Below are positions 1-9,726 of a stretch of 64,000 bases of DNA, in pieces. Each line of letters begins with the position of its first letter. The stretch's first letter is position 1. Below the pieces are notes generated by a model. That model saw only the letters and a program-made list of their open reading frames with translations, was not told where the DNA came from and ran no database searches. Source of the stretch: Campylobacter sp. W0018 (GTDB lineage: Bacteria; Campylobacterota; Campylobacteria; Campylobacterales; Campylobacteraceae); contig JACHTQ010000007.1 in NCBI GenBank assembly GCA_020135845.1, positions 1-64,000 of the forward strand. Direction: 5' to 3'. Position numbers and translations under genes: made by a program.

Positions 1-585
1 AACCGCCATAAAAGCTGAAAAGAAAGAGCAAAACAAAGAAAGCCAAAAATCATAAACAAAAATTCCTATTAAAGTTCCAAATATACTAGCAAAAACAAGT
101 CCGCCTATAACGCCTTCTAAGGTTTTATTAGGGCTTGTAGGAGAAAAAGGGGTTTTTCCCATAAGCTTTCCTATGAAATATGCGGCACTATCACAACTTG
201 CAACAATTAAAATTAACCAAAATAAAGCAAACATTCCATGAGCTAAATACACTTGCCAAAGTGCTAAAATAGGCAAACTAGGATACAAATAAATCAAAAC
301 AGATTTTAAATTTGACTTTTTATACACTTGATATCCAAGGATTAAAAGTGCGGCTAAAATTCCTAAAAATAAAGGCTTTGAAATCATAGTACCCAAAATA
401 AAAGCCAAAGCTAAAGGTATAATGCTCACTTTTTCCAAATTAAAAAGTTTTTTTGCTTCATTAAAAGCCAAAAACAATAAAATTCCAAAAATAATAAAAT
501 TGATAAAAAATTGATCGATTAACGCAACGATAATCACCGCTGCAACCATCAATAAACCCCAAATAATCCTAGTTGAATTAAACAT
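1..585 (-). CDS. cdsA: CdsA, phosphatidate cytidylyltransferase (3' end outside window)
   Basis: This enzyme makes CDP-diacylglycerol from phosphatidic acid and CTP, the branch point of phospholipid synthesis, in the inner membrane. The visible 195 residues begin with ATG at 585 behind a good ribosome site (AAAGGA, 6-nt spacing) and show repeated hydrophobic segments. Near residues 155-170 they carry the family signature SPNKTLEGVIGG, with an upstream SCDSAAYFIGK stretch. The C-terminus runs off the left edge, so the gene is cut by the window rather than broken. It is the last gene seen of a leftward run that includes the two genes upstream of it; the neighbour ends 10 bp before this start. 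Identification is firm from the signature and the Campylobacter gene order (Cj1347c). Confidence 0.93.
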   Translation of the reverse strand, partial: MFNSTRIIWGLLMVAAVIIVALIDQFFINFIIFGILLFLAFNEAKKLFNLEKVSIIPLALAFILGTMISKPLFLGILAALLILGYQVYKKSNLKSVLIYLYPSLPILALWQVYLAHGMFALFWLILIVASCDSAAYFIGKLMGKTPFSPTSPNKTLEGVIGGLVFASIFGTLIGIFVYDFWLSLFCSFFSAFMAV

Positions 586-595
586 TTCTCATCCT

Positions 596-931
596 TTAAA
601 TACTCATATCGATACGATGGATACTTTGTGCGTTTTTAAAATTTTCTTCTTCATTTTCTTCACTAACATCCTCTTGATCACTTTTTTCTAATTCTTGTTT
701 GTGCTTTTTCTTTTTTTCTTCTTGCTCTGCTTTTTCTTTGATTTCTTCTTTTATATCGTGTGCTTCATTAACTTTTTCAAGCTTATCGATCACTTTTTCT
801 TCTTCTTTAGCGGCTGCCATATTTAAAGCAGCACTAACACCCTCTTTTGCAAGTTCATTACTCGCTTGAGTTGCTGGATAAGCCATATTTTGATTGATAA
901 AATTCATATTTCCTAAAGGGCTTACTGGCAT
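596..931 (-). CDS. Small charged coiled-coil protein of unknown function (Cj1348c-like)
   Basis: I do not recognise a functional family. The 111-residue product has a non-polar N-terminal 40 residues (MPVSPLGNMNF, then alanine-rich), followed by an extremely charged Lys/Glu segment (about 42-100) that should form a soluble helix or coiled coil. There is no signal peptide or membrane segment, so it is probably cytoplasmic. The ATG has a strong ribosome site (AAAGGA) overlapping the end of the preceding rqcH-like gene, two bases upstream, so translation is probably coupled. It lies between an NFACT gene and cdsA and is presumably co-transcribed with both. The same neighbours occur in C. jejuni, where it is annotated only as a coiled-coil protein. 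Confidence 0.75.
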   Translation of the reverse strand: MPVSPLGNMNFINQNMAYPATQASNELAKEGVSAALNMAAAKEEEKVIDKLEKVNEAHDIKEEIKEKAEQEEKKKKHKQELEKSDQEDVSEENEEENFKNAQSIHRIDMSI

Positions 932-933
932 AT

Positions 934-2241
934 TTAATCCTTTGTAATATTGATACTTTTAAAATTGACATAATTGACAAATGCCTTTTGTTGAACCTTG
1001 ACAAAATTTCTTAAAGTATAATCGACCCAATAAGAACCTTTTTTTAACTTTGAAAAACTCACGCAAAGTTTTGCGGCAAATTCTATCACATCTTCACTAA
1101 TATTTCTCTTGTTTGAAATAACAATCACATGAGAACTTGGAATATCTCTCACATGAAACCATAGATCATCCTTTTTTGCATTTTTTAATAAAATTTCATT
1201 TCCTTTTTCATTTTTTCCTACACAAATTTTAAAATCTTGAAAATAAAAATATGCAATATGATCACTTTCTTTATTTTCGTTATTTTTCTTATTGCTTTTT
1301 TTGGGCAATAAAATTTCAAGCTCAAACTCATTTTTAGCCTTGGCTAATAAAGCTTTTAAATTTAAAGCAAAATCTAATTTTTCTTCTAAATTATCCCTTT
1401 GTATATTTAAATTTTTAGCTCTTTGTTCCAATTTTTTAGCATTTTTATAAAATAAATTAGCACTCTCTTTAGGGCTTGTTTCAAGTTTAAAATGCATTTT
1501 TTTATCTTCAAAATCATTAAGTTCAAATTCTCTTTCATGCTCTTTTAAAACACTCAAATTTGCAAACAAAACGTCTGCTTTTTTTCTAAACTCCAAAGCT
1601 TTTTCGATCAAAAAATCTTCTTGTTCTAAACTTGATAAAATTTCATTTAAATTTTGTATTTTTTTATCCATTTGCGCAAGTTTTGAAATTTTAATTTGAT
1701 GAATTTTGTTTTGGTTAATAGACTTAAATTTATTGTCAAAATAGAGACTAAAATCAACAATTTTTTCATAACAATCATCCATTTTATAAGGCTTTAAAGA
1801 CTCTAAAATAACATTAGGTTTTACAATGCGATAACTTTTATCAATATGCCTTAAAGCTTCAATAATCATTTCGTTTACATCTGTGATAATCACATTGGTA
1901 TTTTTACCTGTAAATTCAAAATAAATTTTATTTTCATAACTTTTATAAGATTTATTTGCAAGGGTATGAAAACATAAAATACGATTATCTTGCAATACCT
2001 TTACATCTTTTAATAAAGCATTGCTAAAATATTTTTTAAGCATAAAATCAAAAGGAGCATTATAATTTTTAACATTCAATTTAGCTGTGTAAATCGCGCT
2101 ATTTCCTCGACTTAAATCAAAAATAAATTTTTGTCTCTCAAGACTAAGCTCTAAAACATTATCATTAATGCGTTTTATAAAATCGACTTTTTTAAAATCA
2201 CAAAAAAAATCTCTTAATTGCAAAAGCTCTGTATATTTCAT
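934..2241 (-). CDS. rqcH: NFACT family protein, RqcH-like ribosome quality control factor
   Basis: Members bind 60S/50S ribosomal subunits carrying stalled peptidyl-tRNA. Bacterial RqcH recruits tRNA-Ala to add alanine tails that mark the peptide for proteolysis. Older annotation calls this family fibronectin/fibrinogen-binding protein. In the 435 residues the N-terminal NFACT-N region (about 1-170) is followed by a long coiled coil (about 185-300) and a C-terminal NFACT-R domain (about 325-425) with the typical DLWFHVRDIPSSHVIV stretch. It is shorter than the roughly 550-residue Firmicutes proteins, mostly in the N-terminal and middle parts. It heads a leftward unit with the small charged protein and cdsA. 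The family is clear; that it performs alanine tailing here is inferred from homology. Confidence 0.82.
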   Translation of the reverse strand: MKYTELLQLRDFFCDFKKVDFIKRINDNVLELSLERQKFIFDLSRGNSAIYTAKLNVKNYNAPFDFMLKKYFSNALLKDVKVLQDNRILCFHTLANKSYKSYENKIYFEFTGKNTNVIITDVNEMIIEALRHIDKSYRIVKPNVILESLKPYKMDDCYEKIVDFSLYFDNKFKSINQNKIHQIKISKLAQMDKKIQNLNEILSSLEQEDFLIEKALEFRKKADVLFANLSVLKEHEREFELNDFEDKKMHFKLETSPKESANLFYKNAKKLEQRAKNLNIQRDNLEEKLDFALNLKALLAKAKNEFELEILLPKKSNKKNNENKESDHIAYFYFQDFKICVGKNEKGNEILLKNAKKDDLWFHVRDIPSSHVIVISNKRNISEDVIEFAAKLCVSFSKLKKGSYWVDYTLRNFVKVQQKAFVNYVNFKSINITKD

Positions 2242-2302
2242 AATAAAAATTATAAGATATTTTAGCGAATTTATGGTAGAGTTTTTTAAAAAGGAATGAA
2301 TT

Positions 2303-2878
2303 TTGAAACTTAAAGAATTAAATTGTGTAATTTTATGTGGCGGAAAATCAAGTCGTATGGGTGAAGATAAAAGTAAATTAAAAATTAAAAATGAGACTTT
2401 AAGCGAATTTCAAGTCAAAAAAATGTCACGTTTTTTTAAAAAAGTTTATGTAAGCGCCAAAGAAGATAAATTTAACCAGCAGTTTTCACTCATAAAAGAT
2501 GATTTAAAATTTCAATTTTACTCCCCTATGCTCGCACTATATTCTATATTTTCTTATTTTAAAGATGAATTTGTTTTTATTTTAAGTGTGGACAGTCCTA
2601 GTATCAGCGAAAATGAAATTTTAAAACTTCAGTCTTTTTTAAAGGAAGACTATTATATCATTATAGCCAAAACAAAATCTTATAAACATCCTTTATGCGG
2701 GTTTTATCACAGTTCTTTAAAAAATTTATGTGAAGAGTATTTGAAAAAAAATGAACATAAGATTGGACTTTTATTTTCTCAAGTTAAGACTAAATTTGTA
2801 GAATTTGAAAATGAAGATGCCTTTTTAAATTTAAATTTTTATCAAGAGTATGAAAAATTCAAAAGCGAGTTTAAATGA
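2303..2878 (+). CDS. mobA: MobA, molybdenum cofactor guanylyltransferase
   Basis: MobA attaches GMP to molybdopterin to form the bis-MGD cofactor used by formate dehydrogenase, nitrate reductase and related enzymes. The 191-residue product carries the nucleotide-binding signature [14 protein letters not shown] at about residues 10-24 and an SVDSP metal-binding stretch near residue 95. The start is TTG at 2303, placed 7 nt after AAGGA. Its stop overlaps the pldA start by four bases (ATGA), a coupling also seen in C. jejuni (Cj1350-Cj1351). Length is typical. No other function is likely. Confidence 0.9.
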   Translation: MKLKELNCVILCGGKSSRMGEDKSKLKIKNETLSEFQVKKMSRFFKKVYVSAKEDKFNQQFSLIKDDLKFQFYSPMLALYSIFSYFKDEFVFILSVDSPSISENEILKLQSFLKEDYYIIIAKTKSYKHPLCGFYHSSLKNLCEEYLKKNEHKIGLLFSQVKTKFVEFENEDAFLNLNFYQEYEKFKSEFK

Positions 2879-3855
2879 AAAAAATAATTTTATTCTTCCT
2901 AATCTGCAATTTAGCATGGGCTGAAAATTTTGAAGAAGCTTTGGAATTTGAAAAAAAAGGTGATTATAAAAAAGCTATGCAAATTTATAAAAACTTGCTT
3001 TTAAAAAATCAAACTCAATCTTTTATTGATGATAAAAAACATGAAAAAATAGTGGTTTCAAACATCCAATCCCGAAAAAATCCAGAAGATAAAGAAGACT
3101 TTTCTAAACTTGCCCTAGCAAATTATCTTGATGAAGATACGGGTTTTAATCCACTTGGCATTACAGCTTACAAAATGAATTATTTTTTGCCTTTTGCTTA
3201 TAGTTTTGGCTCTCTTGGTAATGATAATCGCAAAATGGAAATGAAATTTCAACTCAGCATTAAAAAAAGATTATTTGAAAATTTATTTGGACTTAATGAA
3301 AAATACTATATAGGCTATACTCAAACTTCTTGGTGGCAAAATTATAAACACTCCTCCCCTTTTAGAGAGACGAATTATCAGCCTGAATTTTTCGTTGATT
3401 TTCCTCTTGAAAACCATTCTTTTTTTAACAATCTTCGCTTAGGAATTTTACATGAAAGTAATGGCAAGGGTGATGAAAATTTAGAATCTCGCTCGTGGAA
3501 TAGAATCTATGCTTCAACTGCCATTTTTTATGAACGCTTTTTATTTGTTCCTAGAATATGGTATAGAATTCCCGAAAAAAGAAAAGATGATGATAATCCT
3601 GATATTAGGCATTATCTTGGAAATTTTGATTTAAATTTAGGATATTTAGGCAAAGATTATTTTGCTAATATTATGCTAAGAAACAACCTTAATCTTCACC
3701 GCAATAAAGGTGCGATTCAAGTTGATATAGGATATGATATTTTTAACAACGGAATTTATTGGTATTTACAATATTTCAATGGCTATGGGGAAAGTTTAAT
3801 TGATTACAATAGAAAATTACAAAGACTTTCTACAGGATTTTTGATTTCTTATTAA
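2875..3855 (+). CDS. pldA: PldA, outer membrane phospholipase A
   Basis: OMPLA is a calcium-dependent outer-membrane beta-barrel hydrolase that cleaves phospholipids in the outer leaflet; in C. jejuni it contributes to haemolysis and colonisation. The 326-residue product has a signal peptide ([15 protein letters not shown]). The catalytic region is seen as [19 protein letters not shown], matching the family His-x-Ser and downstream Asn of the Ser-His-Asn triad. The second half has alternating aromatic and charged residues typical of barrel strands and ends in a C-terminal aromatic-rich strand. It is translationally coupled to mobA. In C. jejuni the enterochelin genes ceuBCDE follow; here a tRNA follows directly. 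Confidence 0.92.
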   Translation: MKKIILFFLICNLAWAENFEEALEFEKKGDYKKAMQIYKNLLLKNQTQSFIDDKKHEKIVVSNIQSRKNPEDKEDFSKLALANYLDEDTGFNPLGITAYKMNYFLPFAYSFGSLGNDNRKMEMKFQLSIKKRLFENLFGLNEKYYIGYTQTSWWQNYKHSSPFRETNYQPEFFVDFPLENHSFFNNLRLGILHESNGKGDENLESRSWNRIYASTAIFYERFLFVPRIWYRIPEKRKDDDNPDIRHYLGNFDLNLGYLGKDYFANIMLRNNLNLHRNKGAIQVDIGYDIFNNGIYWYLQYFNGYGESLIDYNRKLQRLSTGFLISY

Positions 3856-3856
3856 G

Positions 3857-3946
3857 TGGCGGACAGAGAGGGATTTGAACCCTCGAGACCCGTTAAGATC
3901 TGCACCCTTAGCAGGGGTGTGGTTTCAGCCGCTCACCCATCTGTCC
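3857..3946 (-). tRNA. tRNA-Ser (GCT anticodon)
   Basis: Read on the minus strand, a 90-nt cloverleaf is visible. The 7-bp acceptor stem pairs GGACAGA with TCTGTCC, the anticodon stem CACCC/GGGTG encloses the loop CTGCTAA giving anticodon GCT, a long variable arm follows as in class II tRNAs, and the T-loop GGTTCAAATCC is intact. The 3' end GCCA (3857-3860) encodes the CCA tail. It begins only 2 bases after the pldA stop on the opposite strand. Confidence 0.95.
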
Positions 3947-4005
3947 TTAAAAATAAAAGTATGATTATACAGCAATTTAAATAATACTTAGCTTAAAACA
4001 AAAAT

Positions 4006-4560
4006 TTAAAGACTGATATAAGCCAAAATAAAAGTGATCAAAAATCCTAAAATTAAAACAAATAATTGCTTTTTTCTATCTTTTTTGCTTGAAAAAAATG
4101 TAATGATAAGTCCTGAAATATAAAGCAAAAATAAAGTAACTCCAAACCCAACACTAAGAATAGAAAAATACCACAAACCCTTATCTTTATGCAGCATAAT
4201 CATATCACCCAATAAAGATCTGATTTTAAGAGTGATAAGATATTCATTTACACCAATAGGCGCTATATTGGCACTATAGTGTATTGTACCGATAGTCACT
4301 CCTTTATTTTTGCTTTTTATAGGTTCTATATTTGATGGGAGTTTTAATTTATTTTCTACAAGATATTCGATCAAAGCTTCTCTTTCTTTGCCTTTTTCTA
4401 TATATTGATTTAATTTATAACTTTGCACTTTCAAACCCACATCTTGATCAAAACCTAAAATATAAGTAATGCCAGAAATTGCAAACATTAAAGTACAAGG
4501 TAAGAAAAACAAACTTATATAAATATGAATTTGTCTGAATAATTTATTTTTATGAATCAT
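4006..4560 (-). CDS. PepSY-associated membrane protein (Cj1356c-like)
   Basis: The product has an N-terminal membrane helix (about 14-35, IYISLFFLPCTLMFAISGITYI), a soluble middle part of about 80 residues, and two C-terminal helices (about 130-150 and 158-182). This is the arrangement of PepSY-TM proteins, which sit in the inner membrane next to iron or cytochrome systems and include siderophore reductases. I chose ATG 4560 because GGAA lies just upstream and MIHKNKLFRQIHIYISLFF resembles family N-termini; a TTG ten codons upstream is also open. In C. jejuni it follows ceuE, which suggests a past link with enterochelin uptake. Those genes are missing here, so it may now be an orphan. Function is not established. 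Confidence 0.65.
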   Translation of the reverse strand: MIHKNKLFRQIHIYISLFFLPCTLMFAISGITYILGFDQDVGLKVQSYKLNQYIEKGKEREALIEYLVENKLKLPSNIEPIKSKNKGVTIGTIHYSANIAPIGVNEYLITLKIRSLLGDMIMLHKDKGLWYFSILSVGFGVTLFLLYISGLIITFFSSKKDRKKQLFVLILGFLITFILAYISL

Positions 4561-4625
4561 TTTTTCCAACTTTGAATAATTTCCGAGCAATTATAAGAAA
4601 ATAATGTGAATTGAATGTGAAAAAA

Positions 4626-4650
4626 TACAAATCCCAAAGCGGGATTTGTA
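4626..4650 (-). terminator. Intrinsic terminator of nrfHA
   Basis: A perfect 10-bp stem (4626-4635 with 4641-4650, loop of 5) lies directly after the nrfA stop and is followed on the minus strand by a T run. Confidence 0.85.
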
Positions 4651-4652
4651 AA

Positions 4653-6485
4653 TCATTTTTTATCTATAAATTTATAATTATAAGGAGAAAGATTTTTATC
4701 CTCTTCTAAGAGTTCTTTTGGAGGATTTCCATTAACATCTTCTTCACCTTCATAGTAGCGCTCCCCTGCCTTATATCCATTAACATCAACTTTATAATAA
4801 AGCTCACCTGGGTTTAATTTTTGAATATCTTCAAAGTCTAAATTAGAAATTTGAAAATCTTTTATATCATTAGTATTTGCAATTTCTAAAAGCTTAGCCT
4901 GCCCAATTCTTGCCATATCTATAGCTTGGAAAAGAATTCTTGAAGCTTCGCGTGGATTATGAAAACCAGTTGAATTTTCAGCATTGACAAAATCAACTCT
5001 CATTTGAGATTTTCTATGAAGCTCTAAAACATCTTTTAATTCTGTACTGATCTTAACCTCATCTGGCTTACTATCAGTTTGAAATTTTTCCATAGCGCCT
5101 AATTTTTCACGTAATTTTTTAGTATCCATAATAAAACTTACTAAAGCATATTCAGCTGTCCTTTGTTCTGAAGCAACTATATTTTGGATATCTTTAACTT
5201 GTGCTCTTAACTCATCTTCGCTTTGTTTATGACAAGCTTTACAAGCTGAATTGATATCTCTTAAGGGAGAGGTAATATTGTGTTGAGAAATTTTCTTAGC
5301 GCCTTCTCTAATATAAGGCATATGACAATCCGCACAAGTTACACCATTTAAAGCATGCACACCACCGCTATAAAGCTCACTTTCTGGATGTTGAATTTTA
5401 ATAATTGGAGCTCCTGTAAGTTTATGTGTAAAATCTGCGCCAAAGATCGCACGAACTTTATCATAATACTCGTCAAACATTTCAATTCTAAATGGCTGTC
5501 CTTTTTTCCACTCATTCCAAGGAAAAGTAAGCATGATACCGTTTGTTTCTATTTCTTTTGCCTTATTACCATCTCTCCAAAATTCATACTCATCATAAGT
5601 TTTTTGAGTTCCATCCCACCATTTTTTAGAGCTATCATCAGCAATACTTTCCCCCATCACCTTAACTTTTTCTCCAGTTGGTTTAAAATAATACTCCACA
5701 TGGCATTGCGAGCAAACCAAAGTTCTCATTTCTTCTCTGCTAGCTTTTATACCTTGGATAGGATCTTTTTCATAACCTCTTGCCACTAAAGCATTGATAG
5801 CAGCCTCTCGAGTCACTCTTAAACTCATATCACTTGGATTATGACAATCTGCACAAGTTACGCCCATTCTCTTTCCACCGTGTGCTCCGGCATGCTGTAG
5901 TGAATTTTCCTCTATGTCATTGGCTGCAGGAATGTTTTTTATCATTGTCCAATAATTTGTAGAATTAAACGCTACAAAATCTCCTTTAGCAACATTTTTA
6001 ATTAGCCAAGGAGTCCACCCGCTATGACAATTCATACAAGCTGTAGGTTGCCCCTTAAAAGCTTTAAATCCGTGAGCATTTAAAAAATCTTTGTTATTTC
6101 TTGCAGTTTTCATTTGATCAATTTGAACCCAAAAATGCCCCCTTTCCTCATTAGCATCAACGCTAAAAGGATAACCAGCCCAAAGAATAGTTAATTGCGG
6201 AAAACGAATCAACTTAGAATAAGCTAAATTACCACCAAATTCAGTTGGTTGTGGTTTTTCCTTTTCAACCTTTAAATACATATCAAGCTGTTCTGGAAAA
6301 ACCTTACCCCATCTTTCGTAATTAGGATCATCATCGCTCAATAAAGAAAGATCGGCACTTGCAGTGATGATATTTTTATTTAATTCATCTTTCTTTTTTT
6401 GTTCAATATCATTATTAAGCCACAAAACTCCTAAAATCAGTAAAATAAGAATGATGATACCTAAACGTAAAATATTTTTTTTCAT
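4653..6485 (-). CDS. nrfA: NrfA, periplasmic pentahaem cytochrome c nitrite reductase
   Basis: NrfA reduces nitrite to ammonium with six electrons in the periplasm, and also handles nitric oxide and hydroxylamine. The 610-residue product has an N-terminal membrane/signal segment and five haem c motifs in order: CMNCH, CADCH, CSQCH, CADCH and CKACH. The first, catalytic haem site has a His where most NrfA proteins have Lys (CxxCK); this variant is the C. jejuni type. At 610 residues it is longer than the E. coli enzyme (about 480). It lies 15 bp after nrfH, its quinol-oxidising partner, and is followed by a strong terminator. Confidence 0.95.
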   Translation of the reverse strand: MKKNILRLGIIILILLILGVLWLNNDIEQKKKDELNKNIITASADLSLLSDDDPNYERWGKVFPEQLDMYLKVEKEKPQPTEFGGNLAYSKLIRFPQLTILWAGYPFSVDANEERGHFWVQIDQMKTARNNKDFLNAHGFKAFKGQPTACMNCHSGWTPWLIKNVAKGDFVAFNSTNYWTMIKNIPAANDIEENSLQHAGAHGGKRMGVTCADCHNPSDMSLRVTREAAINALVARGYEKDPIQGIKASREEMRTLVCSQCHVEYYFKPTGEKVKVMGESIADDSSKKWWDGTQKTYDEYEFWRDGNKAKEIETNGIMLTFPWNEWKKGQPFRIEMFDEYYDKVRAIFGADFTHKLTGAPIIKIQHPESELYSGGVHALNGVTCADCHMPYIREGAKKISQHNITSPLRDINSACKACHKQSEDELRAQVKDIQNIVASEQRTAEYALVSFIMDTKKLREKLGAMEKFQTDSKPDEVKISTELKDVLELHRKSQMRVDFVNAENSTGFHNPREASRILFQAIDMARIGQAKLLEIANTNDIKDFQISNLDFEDIQKLNPGELYYKVDVNGYKAGERYYEGEEDVNGNPPKELLEEDKNLSPYNYKFIDKK

Positions 6486-6500
6486 GACACAATCTCCTTA

Positions 6501-6992
6501 TTAAATTCCATGTTTATGACCCACATCTTTATGACAAGAAGCGCATTTTAAAGAATTCTGTGCGTGGGGATTAATGGTTGCATTGATCGCTGCTTGCGCA
6601 AAATCTGTATGGCAACGAATACAATTTTGCTGTATAATTTCTTGGGTTTTATTACTTGCACTTAAATTTGTGGGAAGCTCATCAAGTTTAAAAGTAAAAG
6701 CATAAGCATGCCCCAATCCACTTTGTGCTTTAGCAATCCATTTAGCAAAAAATTCATGAGGCAAATGACAATCCACGCAAGTTGCTCTAGGTTCTCCTTT
6801 AACTTTTTTAGAATGTAACCCTTGCATATATTCGTTATAAACCTCATTCATAATATGACAATTATTACAAGATTCGCTCGCATTACTCAAATAAGACGTA
6901 CCTTTTGCACTATAAAAGGTATAAAAACCAATCACAAAAAATACAAAGAGTAAAATAAGAAAAACATTAAATAAACTTAAAGTTTTTTTCAA
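6501..6992 (-). CDS. nrfH: NrfH, membrane tetrahaem cytochrome c quinol dehydrogenase
   Basis: NrfH is the NapC/NirT-type membrane anchor that oxidises menaquinol and passes electrons to NrfA. The 163 residues show one N-terminal helix (about 8-28) and four haem motifs: CNNCH, CVDCH, CIRCH and CASCH. It is the first gene of the nrfHA operon. Its promoter must lie in the very AT-rich stretch 6993-7280 shared with divergent ppk; that stretch contains an AT dyad around 7082-7104 but no motif I can name. Confidence 0.94.
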   Translation of the reverse strand: MKKTLSLFNVFLILLFVFFVIGFYTFYSAKGTSYLSNASESCNNCHIMNEVYNEYMQGLHSKKVKGEPRATCVDCHLPHEFFAKWIAKAQSGLGHAYAFTFKLDELPTNLSASNKTQEIIQQNCIRCHTDFAQAAINATINPHAQNSLKCASCHKDVGHKHGI

Positions 6993-7280
6993 TTTTATAC
7001 CCCTTTAAAAAGCATTTAAAACTTAAACAAAGATAATCTGAGATTATAACGTAAATATTATTAATAAAAATTTAAATATATTTATTAATAATTAATTAAT
7101 AATAATTTTTATTTTTTATACATTGATAATTTTAAAAATAAATTTAATTTATTAACTATTCAAAATAAAAAATAAATTTTATTTTTAAATAAATATTATG
7201 AAAATTAAATTCTTATAAGCTCTGTAAAAAATCATTGATTTTTAAATGGTAAAATTAAAATAAAAAAAAGGAAATTTTCT

Positions 7281-9365
7281 ATGCAAACAAATCCTGATAT
7301 GTTTTTAAATAGAGAACTTTCATGGTTACGCTTTAATTCAAGAGTTTTAAATCAATGCACAAAAGCAATACCTTTACTAGAAAGACTTAAATTTATTGCT
7401 ATATATTGTACAAATTTGGATGAATTTTACATGATACGCGTTGCAGGGCTTAAACAATTATTTTCTGCAGGTGTAAATGCAAGTAGTAGTGATGAAATGA
7501 GTCCTTTGGAACAACTTAAAGCTATACGCAAATATTTGCATAAAGAAAAAGAACTTTTAGAAGAATATTTTAAAGACATTACCAAAGAACTTGAAAAAGA
7601 AAATTTATTTATCAAGCAATATGATCATTTAGATGAAAATTTAAAGCAAAAATGTGATGAATATTTTTTCTCAAATATATTCCCTGTAATCGTTCCTATA
7701 GCTGTTGACGCAACACATCCCTTCCCACATTTAAACAATCTATCTTTTTCTTTAGCAGTTAAAATTTGCGATAAATCACATCCAGAACTTATTAAATTTG
7801 GAATGGTAAGAATTTCAAGAGTGTTACCTCGTTTTTATGAAGTAGTTTCAAATATTTATGTTCCTATCGAAAGTATCGTTCATCAACATATTGAAGAAAT
7901 TTTTCCTGGTTATAAACTATTAGCTTCAGCAGCATTTAGAGTCACAAGAAATGCAGATATGGTCATCGAAGAAGAAGAAGCGGATGATTTTATGATGATA
8001 CTTGAACAAGGCTTAAAATTAAGAAGAAAAGGTGCTTTTGTCAGACTCCAAATTCAAAAAGATGCGGATGAGCAAATAGTCGAATTTTTAAGCACTCATA
8101 TGAAAATTTTTCATAAGGATGTCTATGAATACTCAACTTTATTAAATCTTCCAAGAATTTGGCAAATTGTAGGAAATAAGACGTTTACTCATCTTTTAAG
8201 CCCTCTTTATACACCAAAAACTTTACCTCCTTTTGATGAAAATTTATCCATTTTTGATGCAATTGATAAAGAAGATATCTTAATCATTCAACCTTATGAA
8301 AGTTTTGATCCTGTATATAAATTTATAAAAGAAGCAAGTCAAAATCCTGAAGTTATTTCTATAAGAATGACACTTTATAGAGTGGAAAAAAATTCAAAAA
8401 TCGTCCAAGCTTTGATTGATGCCGCTAGCGAAGGAAAGCAAGTTACAGTCATGGTAGAATTAAAAGCTCGTTTTGACGAGGAAAATAATCTACATTGGGC
8501 AAAAGCCTTAGAAAATGCAGGTGCACATGTTATTTATGGAATTAGAGGTTTTAAAGTCCATGCTAAAGTCTCTCAAGTTATACGTAAACAAGGAGAAAAA
8601 CTTAAATTTTATATCCATTTAAGCACAGGAAATTATAACGCAAGTAGTGCAAAAATATATACGGATATAAGTTATTTTACCAATAAAGCTGAAATCGCTC
8701 AAGATGTAACAAGCTTTTTTCATATTCTATCTGGTTTCAATAAGAATCGTCACCTTAAAACTCTTTCTATGAGTCCTAATCAGATTAAAGAAAAAATTCT
8801 AGAAATGATTCGTATAGAAACGGCTAAAGGTAGCGAAGGTGTTATTATTGCTAAAATGAATTCTCTAGTAGATAGTCATATTATCAAAGCTCTTTATGAA
8901 GCAAGTTTACAAGGAGTTCAAATCAATCTTATTATCAGAGGAATTTGTTGCTTAAAACCCAATCAAGAATACAGTAAAAATATACGTGTAAGAAGTATCA
9001 TAGGAAAATATCTTGAGCATGCAAGAGTATTTTATTTTAAGCATAGTGAACCTAATTATTTTATATCAAGCGCAGATTGGATGCCAAGGAATTTAGAACG
9101 TCGTTTAGAACTTATGACTCCAATTTTTGATGAAAGAAATAAAGCTAAATTAGCGCAATTTTTACGTTTGCAACTTAGCGATAACACTTTAGCCTATGAA
9201 TTACAAAGTGATGGAGAATATATCAAGGTTGAGCAAAATGACAAAACTATAGACTCTCAACAAACCTTAGAAAATTATGTTAGCAAGATATATCAAACCT
9301 TAAAAAAGGATACAGATCAAACTAGAGCAACACAATTAGCGTCAAAATTATTTAAGGAAAATTAA
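7281..9365 (+). CDS. ppk: Ppk1, polyphosphate kinase
   Basis: Ppk1 polymerises the terminal phosphate of ATP into polyphosphate through a phosphohistidine. In C. jejuni it supports stress survival and the stringent response. The 694-residue product has the N-terminal [16 protein letters not shown] motif and two phospholipase-D-like catalytic domains. These include the IRMTLYRV stretch, the [11 protein letters not shown] histidine region (about 420-440) and the HLSTGNYN motif downstream. Length is normal. The ATG follows AAAGG with suitable spacing. The stop codon is immediately adjacent to the 3' end of tmRNA on the other strand. Confidence 0.96.
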   Translation: MQTNPDMFLNRELSWLRFNSRVLNQCTKAIPLLERLKFIAIYCTNLDEFYMIRVAGLKQLFSAGVNASSSDEMSPLEQLKAIRKYLHKEKELLEEYFKDITKELEKENLFIKQYDHLDENLKQKCDEYFFSNIFPVIVPIAVDATHPFPHLNNLSFSLAVKICDKSHPELIKFGMVRISRVLPRFYEVVSNIYVPIESIVHQHIEEIFPGYKLLASAAFRVTRNADMVIEEEEADDFMMILEQGLKLRRKGAFVRLQIQKDADEQIVEFLSTHMKIFHKDVYEYSTLLNLPRIWQIVGNKTFTHLLSPLYTPKTLPPFDENLSIFDAIDKEDILIIQPYESFDPVYKFIKEASQNPEVISIRMTLYRVEKNSKIVQALIDAASEGKQVTVMVELKARFDEENNLHWAKALENAGAHVIYGIRGFKVHAKVSQVIRKQGEKLKFYIHLSTGNYNASSAKIYTDISYFTNKAEIAQDVTSFFHILSGFNKNRHLKTLSMSPNQIKEKILEMIRIETAKGSEGVIIAKMNSLVDSHIIKALYEASLQGVQINLIIRGICCLKPNQEYSKNIRVRSIIGKYLEHARVFYFKHSEPNYFISSADWMPRNLERRLELMTPIFDERNKAKLAQFLRLQLSDNTLAYELQSDGEYIKVEQNDKTIDSQQTLENYVSKIYQTLKKDTDQTRATQLASKLFKEN

Positions 9366-9725
9366 TGGTGGAAGCGAGGGGAATTGAACCCCTGTCCAAA
9401 AATAACCCCACAAAGATCTCTACATGCTTAGCAAAGATGACTGTTTCACTATATTTCGCTCATCTTCCAAAACTTAAAAATATAGCTAAGACTTTAATTT
9501 CGTTTAAAATGTGTCAAGTTTTAGACTACACTATCTTAAGATGACCAAATTTCAAGCTAGATAGTATCACTTAAAATTCAGGCTCAACTGAACTTACGCA
9601 GCTTTAGCGTAAGCAGGAGCAAATTTAACGTTGTTTGCGTTTAATTTTATTTAGGCTTTTTACGCTTTGCCTAAAGCGACATGCCATCTAAGCAGACTTA
9701 CTCCTGTCGAAGCCAAGTCGCTCCC
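9366..9725 (-). ncRNA. ssrA: tmRNA (SsrA)
   Basis: tmRNA rescues stalled ribosomes and tags the nascent peptide for proteolysis. On the minus strand the 5' end is GGGAGCGACTTGGCTTCGAC and the 3' end is CCCCTCGCTTCCACCA, with the tRNA-like T-arm GGTTCAATTCC next to it. The tag reading frame starts with the resume codon GCA at 9638 and ends at TAA 9594, coding ANNVKFAPAYAKAA, the Campylobacter-type tag. The molecule is 360 nt. It follows the Cj1361c-like stop codon by a single base and ends flush with the ppk stop. Confidence 0.97.
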
Positions 9726-9726
9726 A

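Noticed and set aside
5355..5789. Open frame of 144 codons on the plus strand inside nrfA
   Set aside because: It is antisense to a haem-motif-rich, well supported gene, has no ribosome site and encodes low-complexity sequence.
7021..7280. Very AT-rich repeats between nrfH and ppk as a CRISPR leader, origin or small RNA
   Set aside because: The repeats are irregular A/T runs with partial dyads expected at this base composition. No repeat-spacer structure or conserved RNA is visible.
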